Assembly (NCBI GenBank): GCA_914767885.1
Contig: CAJZBQ010000040.1
Coordinates: forward strand, 682,001-746,000
DNA from: Blepharisma stoltei
Taxonomy: Eukaryota > Ciliophora > Heterotrichea > Heterotrichida > Blepharismidae
DNA length: 64,000 nucleotides
Reading direction: 5' to 3'
Positions within the stretch are counted from its first letter, which is position 1, and every line of letters begins with the position of its first letter. Below the pieces are notes generated by a model. It did no database searches and was not told the origin of the DNA. It worked only from the letters and a program-made list of their open reading frames with translations. A program made the position numbers and the translations under genes. This document shows, piece by piece, positions 54,005 through 63,384 of the stretch.

Positions 54005-56773
54005 TTATTCTTTACTATAATTAGTTTCGGTTAAGGCAATATATTGGCTTATTACGGAGTTTACTTGGGATTTCATTTCAATGTTGAGTTCTCTGCGGAT
54101 ACATCTTTTGTAAAAGAATAAGAGTAATGATAATGATATAAAGAGAAGGAGAAGGATTATGGAAATTGTGGAGAGACTCATTTTGTCGTGGGATTTTCGG
54201 TGGTATTTGTGATTGTGCTGAGGATTATGGTGGGATGGACACACTAATGGAGGGGTTTGGAAGCCAGCACAAATTGCGTTTAATACTTCATCTGCTTCTA
54301 GATCTCCTCGAAAGGTTTGATTGTTTATTATTATTGTAGGATAAAATGAGATCCCTGCTTGAAGAAACCTTTTTTTCTCTTTCAAAAGAATTGAGTTTTC
54401 AGCTAATGCGTAGTTACTGTTTGCAAAGCTACTTTGAATGCAATAATTTATATCAGCAGTATCTATTTTTGCTTTTTTCATTGCTTTTCCTGCACATTTC
54501 TCTGTAAAATCAAAATCTTCACAAAGTCTGTTAAACTCTTTTATATAATTCCATCATATATCTAATCTCCCAATTCTTCTACCAAGGTTATAAATGCAAA
54601 TTTGTCTAACTCCCCCCCCCCCCTCCGTGAGCGAACAAAACCATTAGAAAAATCGCCATTTTTTGACCAAAAACCCACCCTCCGTGAGTGAACAAAAATT
54701 TTTTTAATAGAAAAAATTTTAATGGAAAAAAATTTTGATATATAAGTGATAATTAGTATAATGAAATCTAGAGCTAATTCTGTTTAATTTTAAACAAATT
54801 GCGTTTTAAAACATAAATTTTGCAAATTAGGATTTTTTTAAATTTCGAAAAAAATATATTTTTTATAAAATTTATATATATATTTTTTTTTTAAAAAAAA
54901 AAATTAACCCCCCTCCGTGAGCGAACAAAATTTTTTTGTTCGCTCACGGAGGGGGGGGGAGTAAGATCTTCAAAAACTATATCTCTTCCATTTCTTGGTC
55001 CTTCAAAATCTGGGTCAGGAGCACAATATCTTCCTCCCCCAACACAATCAGGGTGATCAACAGTAAAATTTTTATCTTGGCAATCTGTACAAACCCATAG
55101 GACATAATGAGGCGTCATAATTGCAGAATCCAAATCAAACATCTTCCCATATTGGGAGAAATCAACTAAAAATTCTCTTGTGGCTGTACTTTCGCTTGAC
55201 ATTCACATTTCCCATTCAACTTTATTGCTTGGATGATTCATTTCAAATTTAAGAATAAGGACAATGTCTGTAGAGTCAAGCTCAGTCATTGAATTCAATA
55301 GAATTTCGCCATCTGATTTGCTTATGAGAAAGGAAGGTATAGAAATATTGCCAGCAGTTCCGTCATCAATCATGAGGATATGAGAAATATCTTCATCTGA
55401 CTCCCTCCCCCCCCCTTTAAATTGGAACAAAATATAGGTAAAATTTCCACTTTTTTGGTAAATTAACCCCCCTTTAAATTGGAACAAAATTTAATTTTAT
55501 AATAAAAAAATTATATATAATTTTTATCTAAAAAGTTTTGATATAAGTTAAATGTTTCTTCTTAACTAAAATTCAAAATTTAGTTATATCTTGCTCTTGT
55601 TTAAAGAAGAAAGTATAAAGAGCATCTTATTTAAATAAATTTATTATCCTTAATTGCTAATTTTTAAAAAAAAAATTAATTTTTTTTTTAAAAATTTTTC
55701 ATTATTTTTTTTGATAAAAATGATATAGAATTTTCCCATAGATGGCACTGTTTGCCCTTGATTTGCACACTTAAAAAATTTTTTGGTTTGACCAAACCAT
55801 ATGGTACTGGTCGAACCAAAAATTTTTTTCAGTGGGCAAATCAAGGGCAAACCGCGCCATCTAAGGGAAAATTTCTATATTTTTTATTTGGATAGTTTTG
55901 ATATAAATTCAATAGGAATTCTTTATAAAATTTCAAAAATTTAATTATTTCTTGCTTTATTTTAAAGAATAGAGTATAACTAACATCTTATTTAAACATT
56001 GATTTTTATCAATAAAAATAATAATTTTTGTGCAAATAATTTTGATGCCAATTAATAGTGGCGTATTAACTAATAATGAAAATTTAGTTATATCTTGCTT
56101 TGTTTTAAAGGATAAAGAGTAAATAGCATTTTATTAAACAAATTTTATTAATCTAACTCGATAAGTTTTTGAATTGTTTTTTTTAAATTTTTATATATAA
56201 ATTTTTTTTTATAAAAAATTTTATATTGATTTTTTTTTTTTTTAAAAAAAAAAATTAACTCCCTTTAAATCGGAACAAAATTTTTAGTTCCAATTTAAAG
56301 GGGGGGAAGTGAGTCATTAATCATTATAACTGCTGAAGCACCGATGTTTTGGGCATTACGGACTTTAGTCGCGTATGAGCATTGTCCTATCTTTAGAATC
56401 GTAACATAATGATTTGGTTTGTGGTTCTCGTCAGAGTATTTAGGGTGGGTTAAACTTTTACATCCATTTTTCTCTTTTTCATTTTCTGGCCAGTAAGGAT
56501 GGCTGATAATTGAAGAGCCATAAGGGGGATTTCCAAAATTTGCTAGAGAGGAAGGGATAATATACCTAAATAGTGCAAGCTGATCTCCATTGGGGTCATC
56601 TCAAGCCTGACGAATCTTATCCGACAGGCTGAAATCAGCACTATGGAGAGCTAAAAGGGTCCATACTCTATATTTGTGTTGTATTTGTTTTTTATTTGTT
56701 CCTTCAAGGAATCTGGGGTGTGAACGTAAATTTTTGCAAAAGCTATTGCAAAAAATTGATATAAAAGTATCAT
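54005..56773 (-). CDS. Plant-type vacuolar sorting receptor, split by three insertions
   Basis: Pieces 56773-56669, 56543-56310, 55397-54962 and 54606-54005 sum to exactly 459 codons. The order is signal peptide (MILLYQFFAIAFA), PA domain (SLKEQ, ANFGNPPYGSSI, KVRNAQNIGASAVIMIND, NISIPSFLIS), the Cys-rich central domain with CAPDPDFEGPRNG and LRQICIYNL, a thioredoxin-like part (YPTIIINNQTFRGDL, EADEVLNAICAGF), a transmembrane helix and a short tail with YIAL, a YxxPhi sorting signal. These receptors carry hydrolases from Golgi to vacuole. The receptor could only be recognised after removing all three insertions. Confidence 0.88.
54607..54961. mobile_element. Family C MITE-IES in the sorting-receptor gene
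   Basis: 355 bp bounded by TTA. The left end carries CTCCGTGAGCGAACAAAA and, about 55 nt on, CTCCGTGAGTGAACAAAA. The right end is a hairpin of the same sequence. Near-identical to 57030-57418 and 60563-60948, so recently active. Removal gives FEDL|RQICIYNL. Confidence 0.9.
55398..56309. mobile_element. 912-bp compound family B IES in the sorting-receptor gene
   Basis: At low coordinates CCCCTTTAAATTGGAACAAAA occurs twice (about 55414 and 55469), and the right end is a hairpin (GGAACAAAATTTTTAGTTCC). A second palindrome is nested at about 55734-55871 (GATGGCACTGTTTGCCCTTG and complement). The protein requires a join at TCA|GAT; the direct repeat is TCA rather than TA. Confidence 0.8.
56544..56668. 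mobile_element. 125-bp IES in the sorting-receptor gene
   Basis: Bounded by TA; removal joins AAT ATA|GCA and gives NTNIANFGNPPYG. The ends are partly inverted (TAGAG..., with GTGCTGAT against GTGCAAGCTGAT), and a small hairpin AGCCTGACGAATCTTATCCGACAGGCT lies in the centre at about 56603. It also happens to be open in another frame, so a simple ORF search would mis-join this gene. Confidence 0.82.
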
Positions 56774-57029
56774 TTAATTTTTTAAAATGGCATGCACCTA
56801 TATATAAATTAATAAAATCATAATAATCTGATTAAATATTCAAATAATATTAATATTCTTATATTTGTATATATGAAAATTAAAATTTTTATATTTTATT
56901 TTAATATTTTAAGTAATTGTTTAAGTTCTAATTAATCATAAGACAAAATAGACAAAATCGGATTCTTAAAATGATAAATAGAATTATAGCTCAATTTGGT
57001 AGTCTTTCAAATTAAAATTAGATTTGCTA

Positions 57030-57418
57030 ACTCCCCCCCCCCCCCCCCTCCGTGAGCGAACAAAACCATTAGAAAAATCGCCATTTTTTGACCAAAAACC
57101 CACCCTCCGTGAGTGAACAAAAATTTTTTTAATAGAAAAAATTTTAATGAAAAAAATTTTGATATATAAGTGATAATTAGTATAATGAAATCTAGAGCTA
57201 ATTCTGTTTAATTTTAAACAAATTGCGTTTTAAAACATAAATTTTGCAAATTAAATTAATATTTGCTTCCCAATTTTTGCAAATTAGGATTTTTTTAAAT
57301 TTCGAAAAAAATATTTTTTATAAAATTTATATATAAATTTTTTTTAAAAAAAAAATTAACCCCCCTCCGTGAGCGAACAAAATTTTTTTGTTCGCTCACG
57401 GAGGGGGGGGGGGGAGTA
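57030..57418. mobile_element. Family C MITE, intergenic reference copy
   Basis: 389 bp bounded by TA (57028-57029, 57417-57418) with a 16-C tract at the left and a 12-G tract at the right. It has the full family C plan: doubled terminal repeat at the left, hairpin at the right, and the TGATAATTAGTATAATG block in the middle. It lies between the sorting-receptor and RNF5-like genes. Confidence 0.9.
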
Positions 57419-57494
57419 AGTATACACTTTTAACAAAGAATGAGTCCCATATATCCTTAGCTGATCAGCTTAAATTCAATAACATTTTTATATT

Positions 57495-58019
57495 ATGGAA
57501 GAGCATAGGGATTCAGCTCGATTCGAATGCCTAATTTGTTTTGATGTGGCCCATGAGCCAGTTCTTACCCTCTGCGGACATCTATATTGGTAATTGTAAC
57601 TTAGCTGAAGCTGTATTTACAATTGGCTGCAGCAAAATCGTCAATCACACACATGCCCTGTTTGTAATTCAGGAATTTCAAACGAAACTATAATCCCTAT
57701 CTACACCAAAGAAGAAAACAGGCCTCACAATGAAAATCTGCCACCACGGCCAAGTGCTCAGAGGCAAGAGCCAGTTAGAAACGAAGGATATAATCCATTT
57801 CGTAATCTCGGCGAACGATTTGGCTTTGCAGGCCCTGGCGAAGGTGTCACTATGTCAGCTGGCTTTGGATTTTTCCCACCAGTTGCCCTATTGCTCGCCA
57901 CAACGAATTTTTCATCAGGAGACTCAGCTTATGCTCCTTTAGATACAATAGCTCCGAAATCAATTTTAGCGTGCACAATGGTTTTATTTATGTTATTAAT
58001 GTTTATTGCATTCATTTAA
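57495..58019 (+). CDS. RNF5/RNF185-like ER-anchored RING E3 ligase
   Basis: Exons 57495-57589 and 57605-58019 encode 169 residues. The RING finger is [33 protein letters not shown] (C3HC4 type). A Pro-rich linker follows, and the C-terminus is hydrophobic ([18 protein letters not shown]), a tail anchor as in RNF5/RNF185/RMA1, which act in ER-associated degradation. A second hydrophobic stretch ([10 protein letters not shown]) precedes it. The RING Cys of LYC is split by the 15-nt intron. The stop is TAA. Confidence 0.88.
57590..57604 (+). other. 15-nt spliceosomal intron
   Basis: GTAATTGTAACTTAG. It splits the TGC codon of a zinc-ligand Cys (HLY|CWSC), so splicing is essential for the RING finger. 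Confidence 0.9.
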
Positions 58020-58055
58020 TACTAGTTTTTCTCTCTCTTTTCAAATAAACTATAA

Positions 58056-60041
58056 ATGGGAGAAAGTTGCCAAGATTGCAAAACCATGGAGGCTTCATTT
58101 ATTTGTGTTTGTCTAGAAAGACACTTATGTGATAACTGCTTATTGACACATATATCGAGTTCTGAAGGGAATGAGCATCGGCCTGTTTCTTTGACTCATC
58201 CTTTATTGACGTTATTGCTTGAGGCAAGTGAAGATGCTGATAACGCTGAAGAATGCATTATACACAGTCATGAGAATATAAAGCACAGCAAAATAGAGAC
58301 TCAGGTACAAAAACTCCAAAAATTTAAAGAAAGGACGAATTCTTTGGTTGACTCAAAAATACAAAAATTGAGAGCTGAGCTAGAATTAGAGCCAAACGAA
58401 GAACAAAATTCGTCTGAAAGCAGTGAAGAAATTCCAACATTGCATATACCGCCTACTAAAACACCGGTTCCTCCTATAGAAGTCAAGCCCCGCCCATTGT
58501 CATCTTTCAGCTCAATTTTAAAAGAGGACGCATCAAGGCAGAGATTTTCTACACGACCTTCATCGAGGATACATTTTTTATCGACTTCCCCAGTTTTTGA
58601 TGAAAATAACACGTCTTTGCAAATATAACCCTAGCTTTCCTTTGGCTATGGCAATACCGACGTCGTTAGACTTCGGAAGGGAAGTTGGTCTTATCAACGT
58701 TGCTAGTAAAACCAACTCCTCAGATGAGCAAATTTATTGCATATTGGAGCTTTACCATCTGGGGAGCTGGTTTTATCAACAATTTTGGTAAGACCAGCTC
58801 CCCTTTCGATATCTTCTGACGTTAGTATTGCCCGAACCCAAAAGAGGCTCAGGCAATAGAAGAACTAAGGTCTACTCCGAAAAGCTGAATGAAGCCAAAT
58901 GAAAGCAAAAATGATATTTTTAAGTCTTTAGAAATTACTCGAAAAGAGCCAAGCCATTTGCATACCACTAAATTTAGTATGTCAGAGAAAAAAAATTTAG
59001 ATGTCCAGGCAAATTTATTTTCAAAATCTTGAAGTTCTAGCAAATCAAGTTATAAAGTTATCTTAATTGGAGACCGTGGAGTAGGGAAAACCACTTTATT
59101 ATCGACTTTCATGGCAAATCATGGTGGATACACTCGCAAACCTGGTATAGGATATGCATCAAGAATGGTTTCATAGGTATATTAATTTAAGGTTTTTAGT
59201 CCTCCGTTTAATATCCACTACCATATCACCTGCCTAGGCATCGGTCCCTATTTCAGGTCTCGATCCACCATAATGCTGTGTATCGCCTCTCTTCGTCTCT
59301 AAATGGTTTTTTCGGCTTCGAGCGTTCGGATTTAGACAGCTATCCTTCCGGCCCTTCGGGCTGCCTGCACAGAATTTCAAAAAATGTAATTTCTTGCTGA
59401 CTGTAGGAAAAGGTCTAACTCAGAGGTCAAGTCTTAACTCTTGATTTCACGCTGTGGAGCTGCCCGAATGACCAAAAGACACTGCTGGACTTTCCCTTTT
59501 CAACTCTAAGCCTTCCCCAAATTGTTTAACTGATATTTGGCAGCACCTTTTTGGATACATTAAATATGTGCTCGAGGAAGTATGGCTGACAGGCTATGCA
59601 TTGGGCCTAGACACAATATTTAATTATGCATCAAGAATGGTCAATTTCATTGAAAATTCAATCGAAGCTAACGTTTGAGACATTTCAACTTCTAACAATT
59701 TTTCAGCCATCAATAAATCTTGCATGTATGGAGCATATGGCGGGCTTCTTTTATTTGATTTAACAAGAGAAATCACATTTTTTGGGATAGAGAAGCGGTT
59801 AGAAGAATTTGCAAAAGAATCGAACCCTCTTTCAGTCATCATTTTGGTTGGCACAAGACTGGATGTTACGACTCACAACCCTCGATCAAGGTTTATCTCA
59901 TTTGAAAGAGGCCAAGAATTCGCTAAAAATAACGGAGCTCTCTACGATGAAATTTGCTGCCAAAATCCTGACCATGTCAATGAGCTTTTAAAAAGGTTAA
60001 TGAGGGAAATATATAGGAGAAAAATTTATAAAAGCAATTAG
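58056..60041 (+). CDS. B-box zinc-finger / Ras-like GTPase fusion protein, split by an IES and a retroposon
   Basis: Pieces 58056-58625, 58859-59169 and 59642-60041 give 426 residues. An N-terminal B-box-like finger (CQDCKTMEASFICVC, HLCDNC, then His ligands) is followed by a short coiled coil, a Ser/Pro-rich linker and a Ras-superfamily GTPase domain. The P-loop is GDRGVGKTT. G3 is WDIS with TGA-encoded Trp (no catalytic Gln), and G4 is GTRLD instead of NKxD. The join at the IES (ATA|GAA) is in frame over a 120-bp linker that has no other gene start, supporting one gene. TRIM23 pairs RING/B-box with an ARF domain, so this looks like a convergent design. The stop is TAG. Confidence 0.75.
58626..58858. 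mobile_element. IES in the B-box/GTPase gene
   Basis: 233 bp between TA 58624-58625 and TA 58857-58858. Sub-terminal inverted repeats GGCAATACCGACGTCGTTAG and CTGACGTTAGTATTGCC, plus an inner pair around GTTGGTCTTATCAAC and TTGGTAAGACCAGC. Confidence 0.8.
59170..59641. mobile_element. SINE-like retroposon in the GTPase domain
   Basis: 472 bp including one copy of the 17-bp duplication TATGCATCAAGAATGGT (59153-59169 and 59625-59641), the longest duplication in the window. It lacks the ATAAAATGG head, so it may be another subfamily or 5'-truncated. Removing it restores SRMVNFIENS and then WDIS. Confidence 0.87.
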
Positions 60042-60065
60042 TGTAAACTGTTTATTATTTTATAA

Positions 60066-61630
60066 TTAATACCTGGTTGTATTATATGAGCCACAGTCAG
60101 GACATTTCATCCCGATAACATGAAATCTTACTCTGTTTCTCTTTAAGCAGTCGTTGCAGAGGATATTACAATCAATATTTTTGATATTCTTCTGGCATAA
60201 ATAAAATGGCATTCGGTTCAAGAGAAATTAGATTTGATCATTTTCTCTCCCTCATGGAATTTTATTTATGGTGTTGGGTTTTCCCTCGAGAACTTCTGCA
60301 CAGCAATAGCAGTTTAACTTTGGGTATAGCCAGAGGAATTGCTTCTTAGTGCATCAAGAGGATTAGGATTTCACCCCTTAGCACATCCCCACTAGAGGAT
60401 GACCCTTAGATGGAACACGCGCAGGAGCTGAGCCAGGGCAGAGCGACGGCAACGTGCCGGGTGAGATGTGCAGCGAACTGGGGGCGAAGCTTCGTAGAAG
60501 GTTTGGCCGGTTGGGTGACCACCGTGATTCCAAGATAGTTCAGTGACGTCACTAGTTGCTTACTCCCCCCCCCCTCCGTGAGCGAACAAAACCATTAGAA
60601 AAATCGCCATTTTTTGACCAAAAACCCACCCTCCGTGAGTGAAAAAAATTTTTTTAATAGAAAAAATTTTAATGGAAAAAAATTTTGATATATAAGTGAT
60701 AATTAGTATAATGAAATCTAGAGCTAATTCTGTTTAATTTTAAACAAATTGCATTTTAAAACATAAATTTTGCAAATTAAATTAATATTTGCTTTCCCAA
60801 TTTTTGCAAATTAGGATTTTTTTAAATTTCGAAAAAAATATATTTTTTTTATAAAATTTATATATAAATTTTTTTAAAAAAAAAAATTAACCCCCCTCCG
60901 TGAGCGAACAAAATTTTTTTGTTCGCTCACGGAGGGGGGGGGGAGTTAGTCTCTATTTATAGGGAGCGGAATTAGACAACTTAAACAGTAGTAATTAAGA
61001 AAGATATTCTTCTGGCATTGGAGTGTTCGAAACTTCCTCATCAATTTTTTGGTAAAAATCCGAGAAATCGGCAATAGACTTGCAACAAATTGGGCAAGTA
61101 TATCTATGATGCGCCATCATATCTCTCAAGCATGCGTTATGTATGAAATGTCCACAGCTCATTGGCATTGCCCGTTGCCTGCTGGTGAACATGTCTTCTT
61201 GACACACAGCACAGTTCGATTTAAGAATTCCAGGGCGGCACGTATGAGAATTCCTGAGACTTACGCTTAGGCATGCTTCACACGTATCGCAGTGAAAGTA
61301 TTTTTCTCTTGGCCCCACCCTGCATATACCACATTTATCGCAGTGGTAAATGTTTTTGCTTAAGTCGCTGTCATATAAATGACAGATTGCACAAAAATAA
61401 GCTCCCATGCATGTATTACAATTTATACAATATTGATTTAATCCCTGCGTTGCTTGGCAAGCACGACATCTGACTGTAGTTACGTCTGATCTGATCATTT
61501 TATGCTTTTTTGAGAAATCTTTTTCGTCCTCGTACTTCTCTTTATCGTGGCAGTATCTGCAGGCAAAAAATTCGTTACAGCAAGCTGACAAGAGGTCACA
61601 GCCTCTTTCATAGTGGTTGCAAGGTTCCAT
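60066..61630 (-). CDS. RCHY1/Pirh2-type CHY/CTCHY/RING E3 ligase, interrupted by a retroposon
   Basis: Pieces 61630-61019 and 60198-60066. The CHY-finger remnant and CTCHY zinc array (CNTCMGAYFCAIC, YHCDKCGICRVG, HCDTCEACLS) precede a RING (CAVCQEDMFTSRQ, MPMSCGHFIHNACL, CPIC). The conserved end continues after the retroposon as NIDCNILCNDC and FHVIGMKCPDCGSYNT, the RCHY1 zinc ribbon. Exact removal of the insert leaves the 3' piece one base out of frame: CAAAAAT would need one A fewer to give MPEEYQNIDC. That could be a sequencing homopolymer error, an allele with a recent mutation, or imprecise excision. The enzyme is a ubiquitin ligase. Confidence 0.82.
60199..61018 (+). mobile_element. SINE-like retroposon in RCHY1, itself split by a family C MITE
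   Basis: Perfect 16-bp duplication GATATTCTTCTGGCAT (60183-60198 and 61003-61018). The head is AAATAAAATGGCATTCGG and the tail TAATTAAGAAA. The first 300 bp are homologous to the copy at 61717-62127. A family C MITE (60563-60948) was inserted later. Confidence 0.88.
60563..60948. mobile_element. Family C MITE nested in the RCHY1 retroposon
   Basis: 386 bp bounded by TA (60561-60562, 60947-60948), nearly identical to 57030-57418: doubled terminal repeat at the left, hairpin at the right. Confidence 0.9.
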
Positions 61631-61716
61631 AAGATATAGATTATATTTATTTTCTTAAATAGCTGCCATTTAAAATAATTCAGCCAGTTTGATTATTTTT
61701 AGTGATTAACTGACTT

Positions 61717-62127
61717 TAATAAATAAAATAGCATTCAGTTCGAGCGAAATTAGCTCTGGTAATTTTCTCTCCCTCAAGCAATTTTATTTATGGAGTTTGC
61801 ACAACAATAGCGATTTAACTCTAGGGATAACCAGAGGAACTGCTCCTCAGTGCGCTCAAGAGACTAAGGTCTTTACCGCTCAGCACACCCGAGGAAGGTG
61901 ACCCTTAGGGGAACATGAGCAGGAGCTGAGTCGTATAAAGCTGTGAGGGTAGCGAAGCCCATCGAAGTCGGAACGCTGTATTTACCGTACCTTGGCGAAT
62001 CAAAGTGGATCGATCCAGAGGTCCATGGGCCCGACACGTGGACAAATATGGTGGCAGCTCTGGACAAGGCGACCCTTTAGTGGGCTAAAAACGTTATAAA
62101 TAATTTAAGATTAGGATTAACTGACTT
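61717..62127 (+). mobile_element. SINE-like retroposon, intergenic
   Basis: Perfect 13-bp duplication GATTAACTGACTT (61704-61716 and 62115-62127). The head is AATAAATAAAATAGCATTCAG and the tail ATAAATAATTTAAGATTAG. The 5' half is homologous to the RCHY1 insert (shared CCTCAGTGC/GAGGAATTG region, GACCCTTAG). Confidence 0.88.
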
Positions 62128-62734
62128 AAATTAGTTGGCATTTTTAATGTGATGTAGGATCAAAGAGATTTGATTTTAGAATTATTATAAATATGATGCA
62201 TGATATTTTAATTAGAGGCTTAAGATAGGAATTGAAGTGATTTAATATAGGCTTCTAGAATAAATTCGATTAACGAGAAGAAGAGTGCAAATAGAAAAAT
62301 AATTGACTCTAGTTTGAAGAAGCATTTTTCTTCAAAAAAATTACATTAGAGTTAAGAATTATAAAAATAAGTAAATATTAATTCTCTTTTACTAGATGAA
62401 TTACTTATTCTTGGATTTAGAATTAAAAAAAAATGTAATTAAGAAAAATCATTTCTGATATAGTGGCTTTGACTTTCGTCTAAAAATAATAATTTTAGTT
62501 AGATTATTCAGTAAGCCTTTTATTTCTTTATTTTTTCAGGAAATCAGATTATAAATAATTACGCAATTCAGGCACCGATTTTTTAAAATTCTTGATAAAA
62601 AATAAAGCTATTAATTTTATAATTGTTATTTTATTTCCCATTGATATAAAACAGTTAAACAAAACAGATCTGTATTAAAGTAACCAAATAAAAAATCAAA
62701 GACTTATAAAAAAAATAGGGATCTTGTTTATAAT
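62128..62734. other. AT-rich intergenic region
   Basis: 607 bp upstream of the last gene. No gene or repeat recognised. Confidence 0.45.
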
Positions 62735-63118
62735 ATGTCTAATTCTGATACAAATTTCTCTCGATTTATGCATCTTTCTTCACTATCAATTTCTAGCACC
62801 AGTCAGAGTGAAAATGAGAGTGAAGACGAAAGTGGGGATGAAGACGGGAGCATAAAGCTCTGCGATAGCGTTTACTTTGATTGCCCACAGCAAATTAAAG
62901 ACTTACATGATGCTATTATACAATTTAAAGAAAAAAAACGGGCTGGGGAGAATTTTGAAAATGAAATTAATTTATCTGATGAAGAAATTTCTATCAAGAT
63001 TAAAGATGATTCTTCTATCAGATTAGCAAGCAGATCTTCGTTCTCAAATGAAGGAACTGCTTATCAAAGAAGAAGAAGAAGAAGCGCAATGCTCCTAGGA
63101 GTTTCAGGAGCAGTCTAA
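62735..63118 (+). CDS. Hypothetical acidic/Ser-rich protein
   Basis: 127 residues, ATG at 62735 and TAA at 63116. The N-terminal third is Ser- and Glu/Asp-rich (ENESEDESGDEDGS) and the C-terminus has a six-Arg run followed by a hydrophobic end (SAMLLGVSGAV). Not recognised. The stop falls just before a cruciform MITE, so the true 3' end of the gene may lie beyond it if the stop belongs to an excised segment. Confidence 0.5.
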   Translation: MSNSDTNFSRFMHLSSLSISSTSQSENESEDESGDEDGSIKLCDSVYFDCPQQIKDLHDAIIQFKEKKRAGENFENEINLSDEEISIKIKDDSSIRLASRSSFSNEGTAYQRRRRRSAMLLGVSGAV

Positions 63119-63124
63119 ATAGTT

Positions 63125-63352
63125 ATAGCGCTTTCCCGAGGATGGCGCGGAATGGTGCCATCCTCGGGAAAGTCAACTAAGCATCCACACGGGAACTGGG
63201 AGTTCCACGTGTGGATGCCATTTTTGACATGTGGGATCCAAACTTCCACATGTCAAAATGGCATCTACACGTGGAACTCCCAGTTCCCGTGTGGATGCCT
63301 TCCTGGCTTTCCCGAGGATGGCGCCATTCCGCGCCATCCTCGGGAAAGCGCT
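63125..63352. mobile_element. Family D cruciform MITE
   Basis: Flanking TA and perfect ends AGCGCTTTCCCGAGGATGG and complement. Each end is also a hairpin by itself (CCCGAGGATGGCGC with GTGCCATCCTCGGG). Between them is a large palindrome with ATCCACACGGGAACTGG and CACGTGTGGATGCC arms and an inner ACATGTGGGATCC core. It has the same plan and core motifs as the HSP70 IES. Confidence 0.87.
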
Positions 63353-63384
63353 ATATATATTTTAAATTTACATTTTTTGCTTCT

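Noticed and set aside
56544-56773. Continuous open frame through the 125-bp IES of the sorting receptor
   Set aside because: It has no start codon or signal peptide in that frame, whereas TA excision gives both a signal peptide and the conserved ANFG.PPYG motif.
60183-60198. TA-bounded excision as the repair of the RCHY1 frame
   Set aside because: The TA inside the duplication gives the same product as the duplication join, and other nearby TA pairs do not restore the frame.
1805-62127. Retroposons as tRNA-derived SINEs
   Set aside because: I could not find convincing A-box and B-box pairs at their heads; only isolated GTTCAA-like words occur, so the origin is left open.
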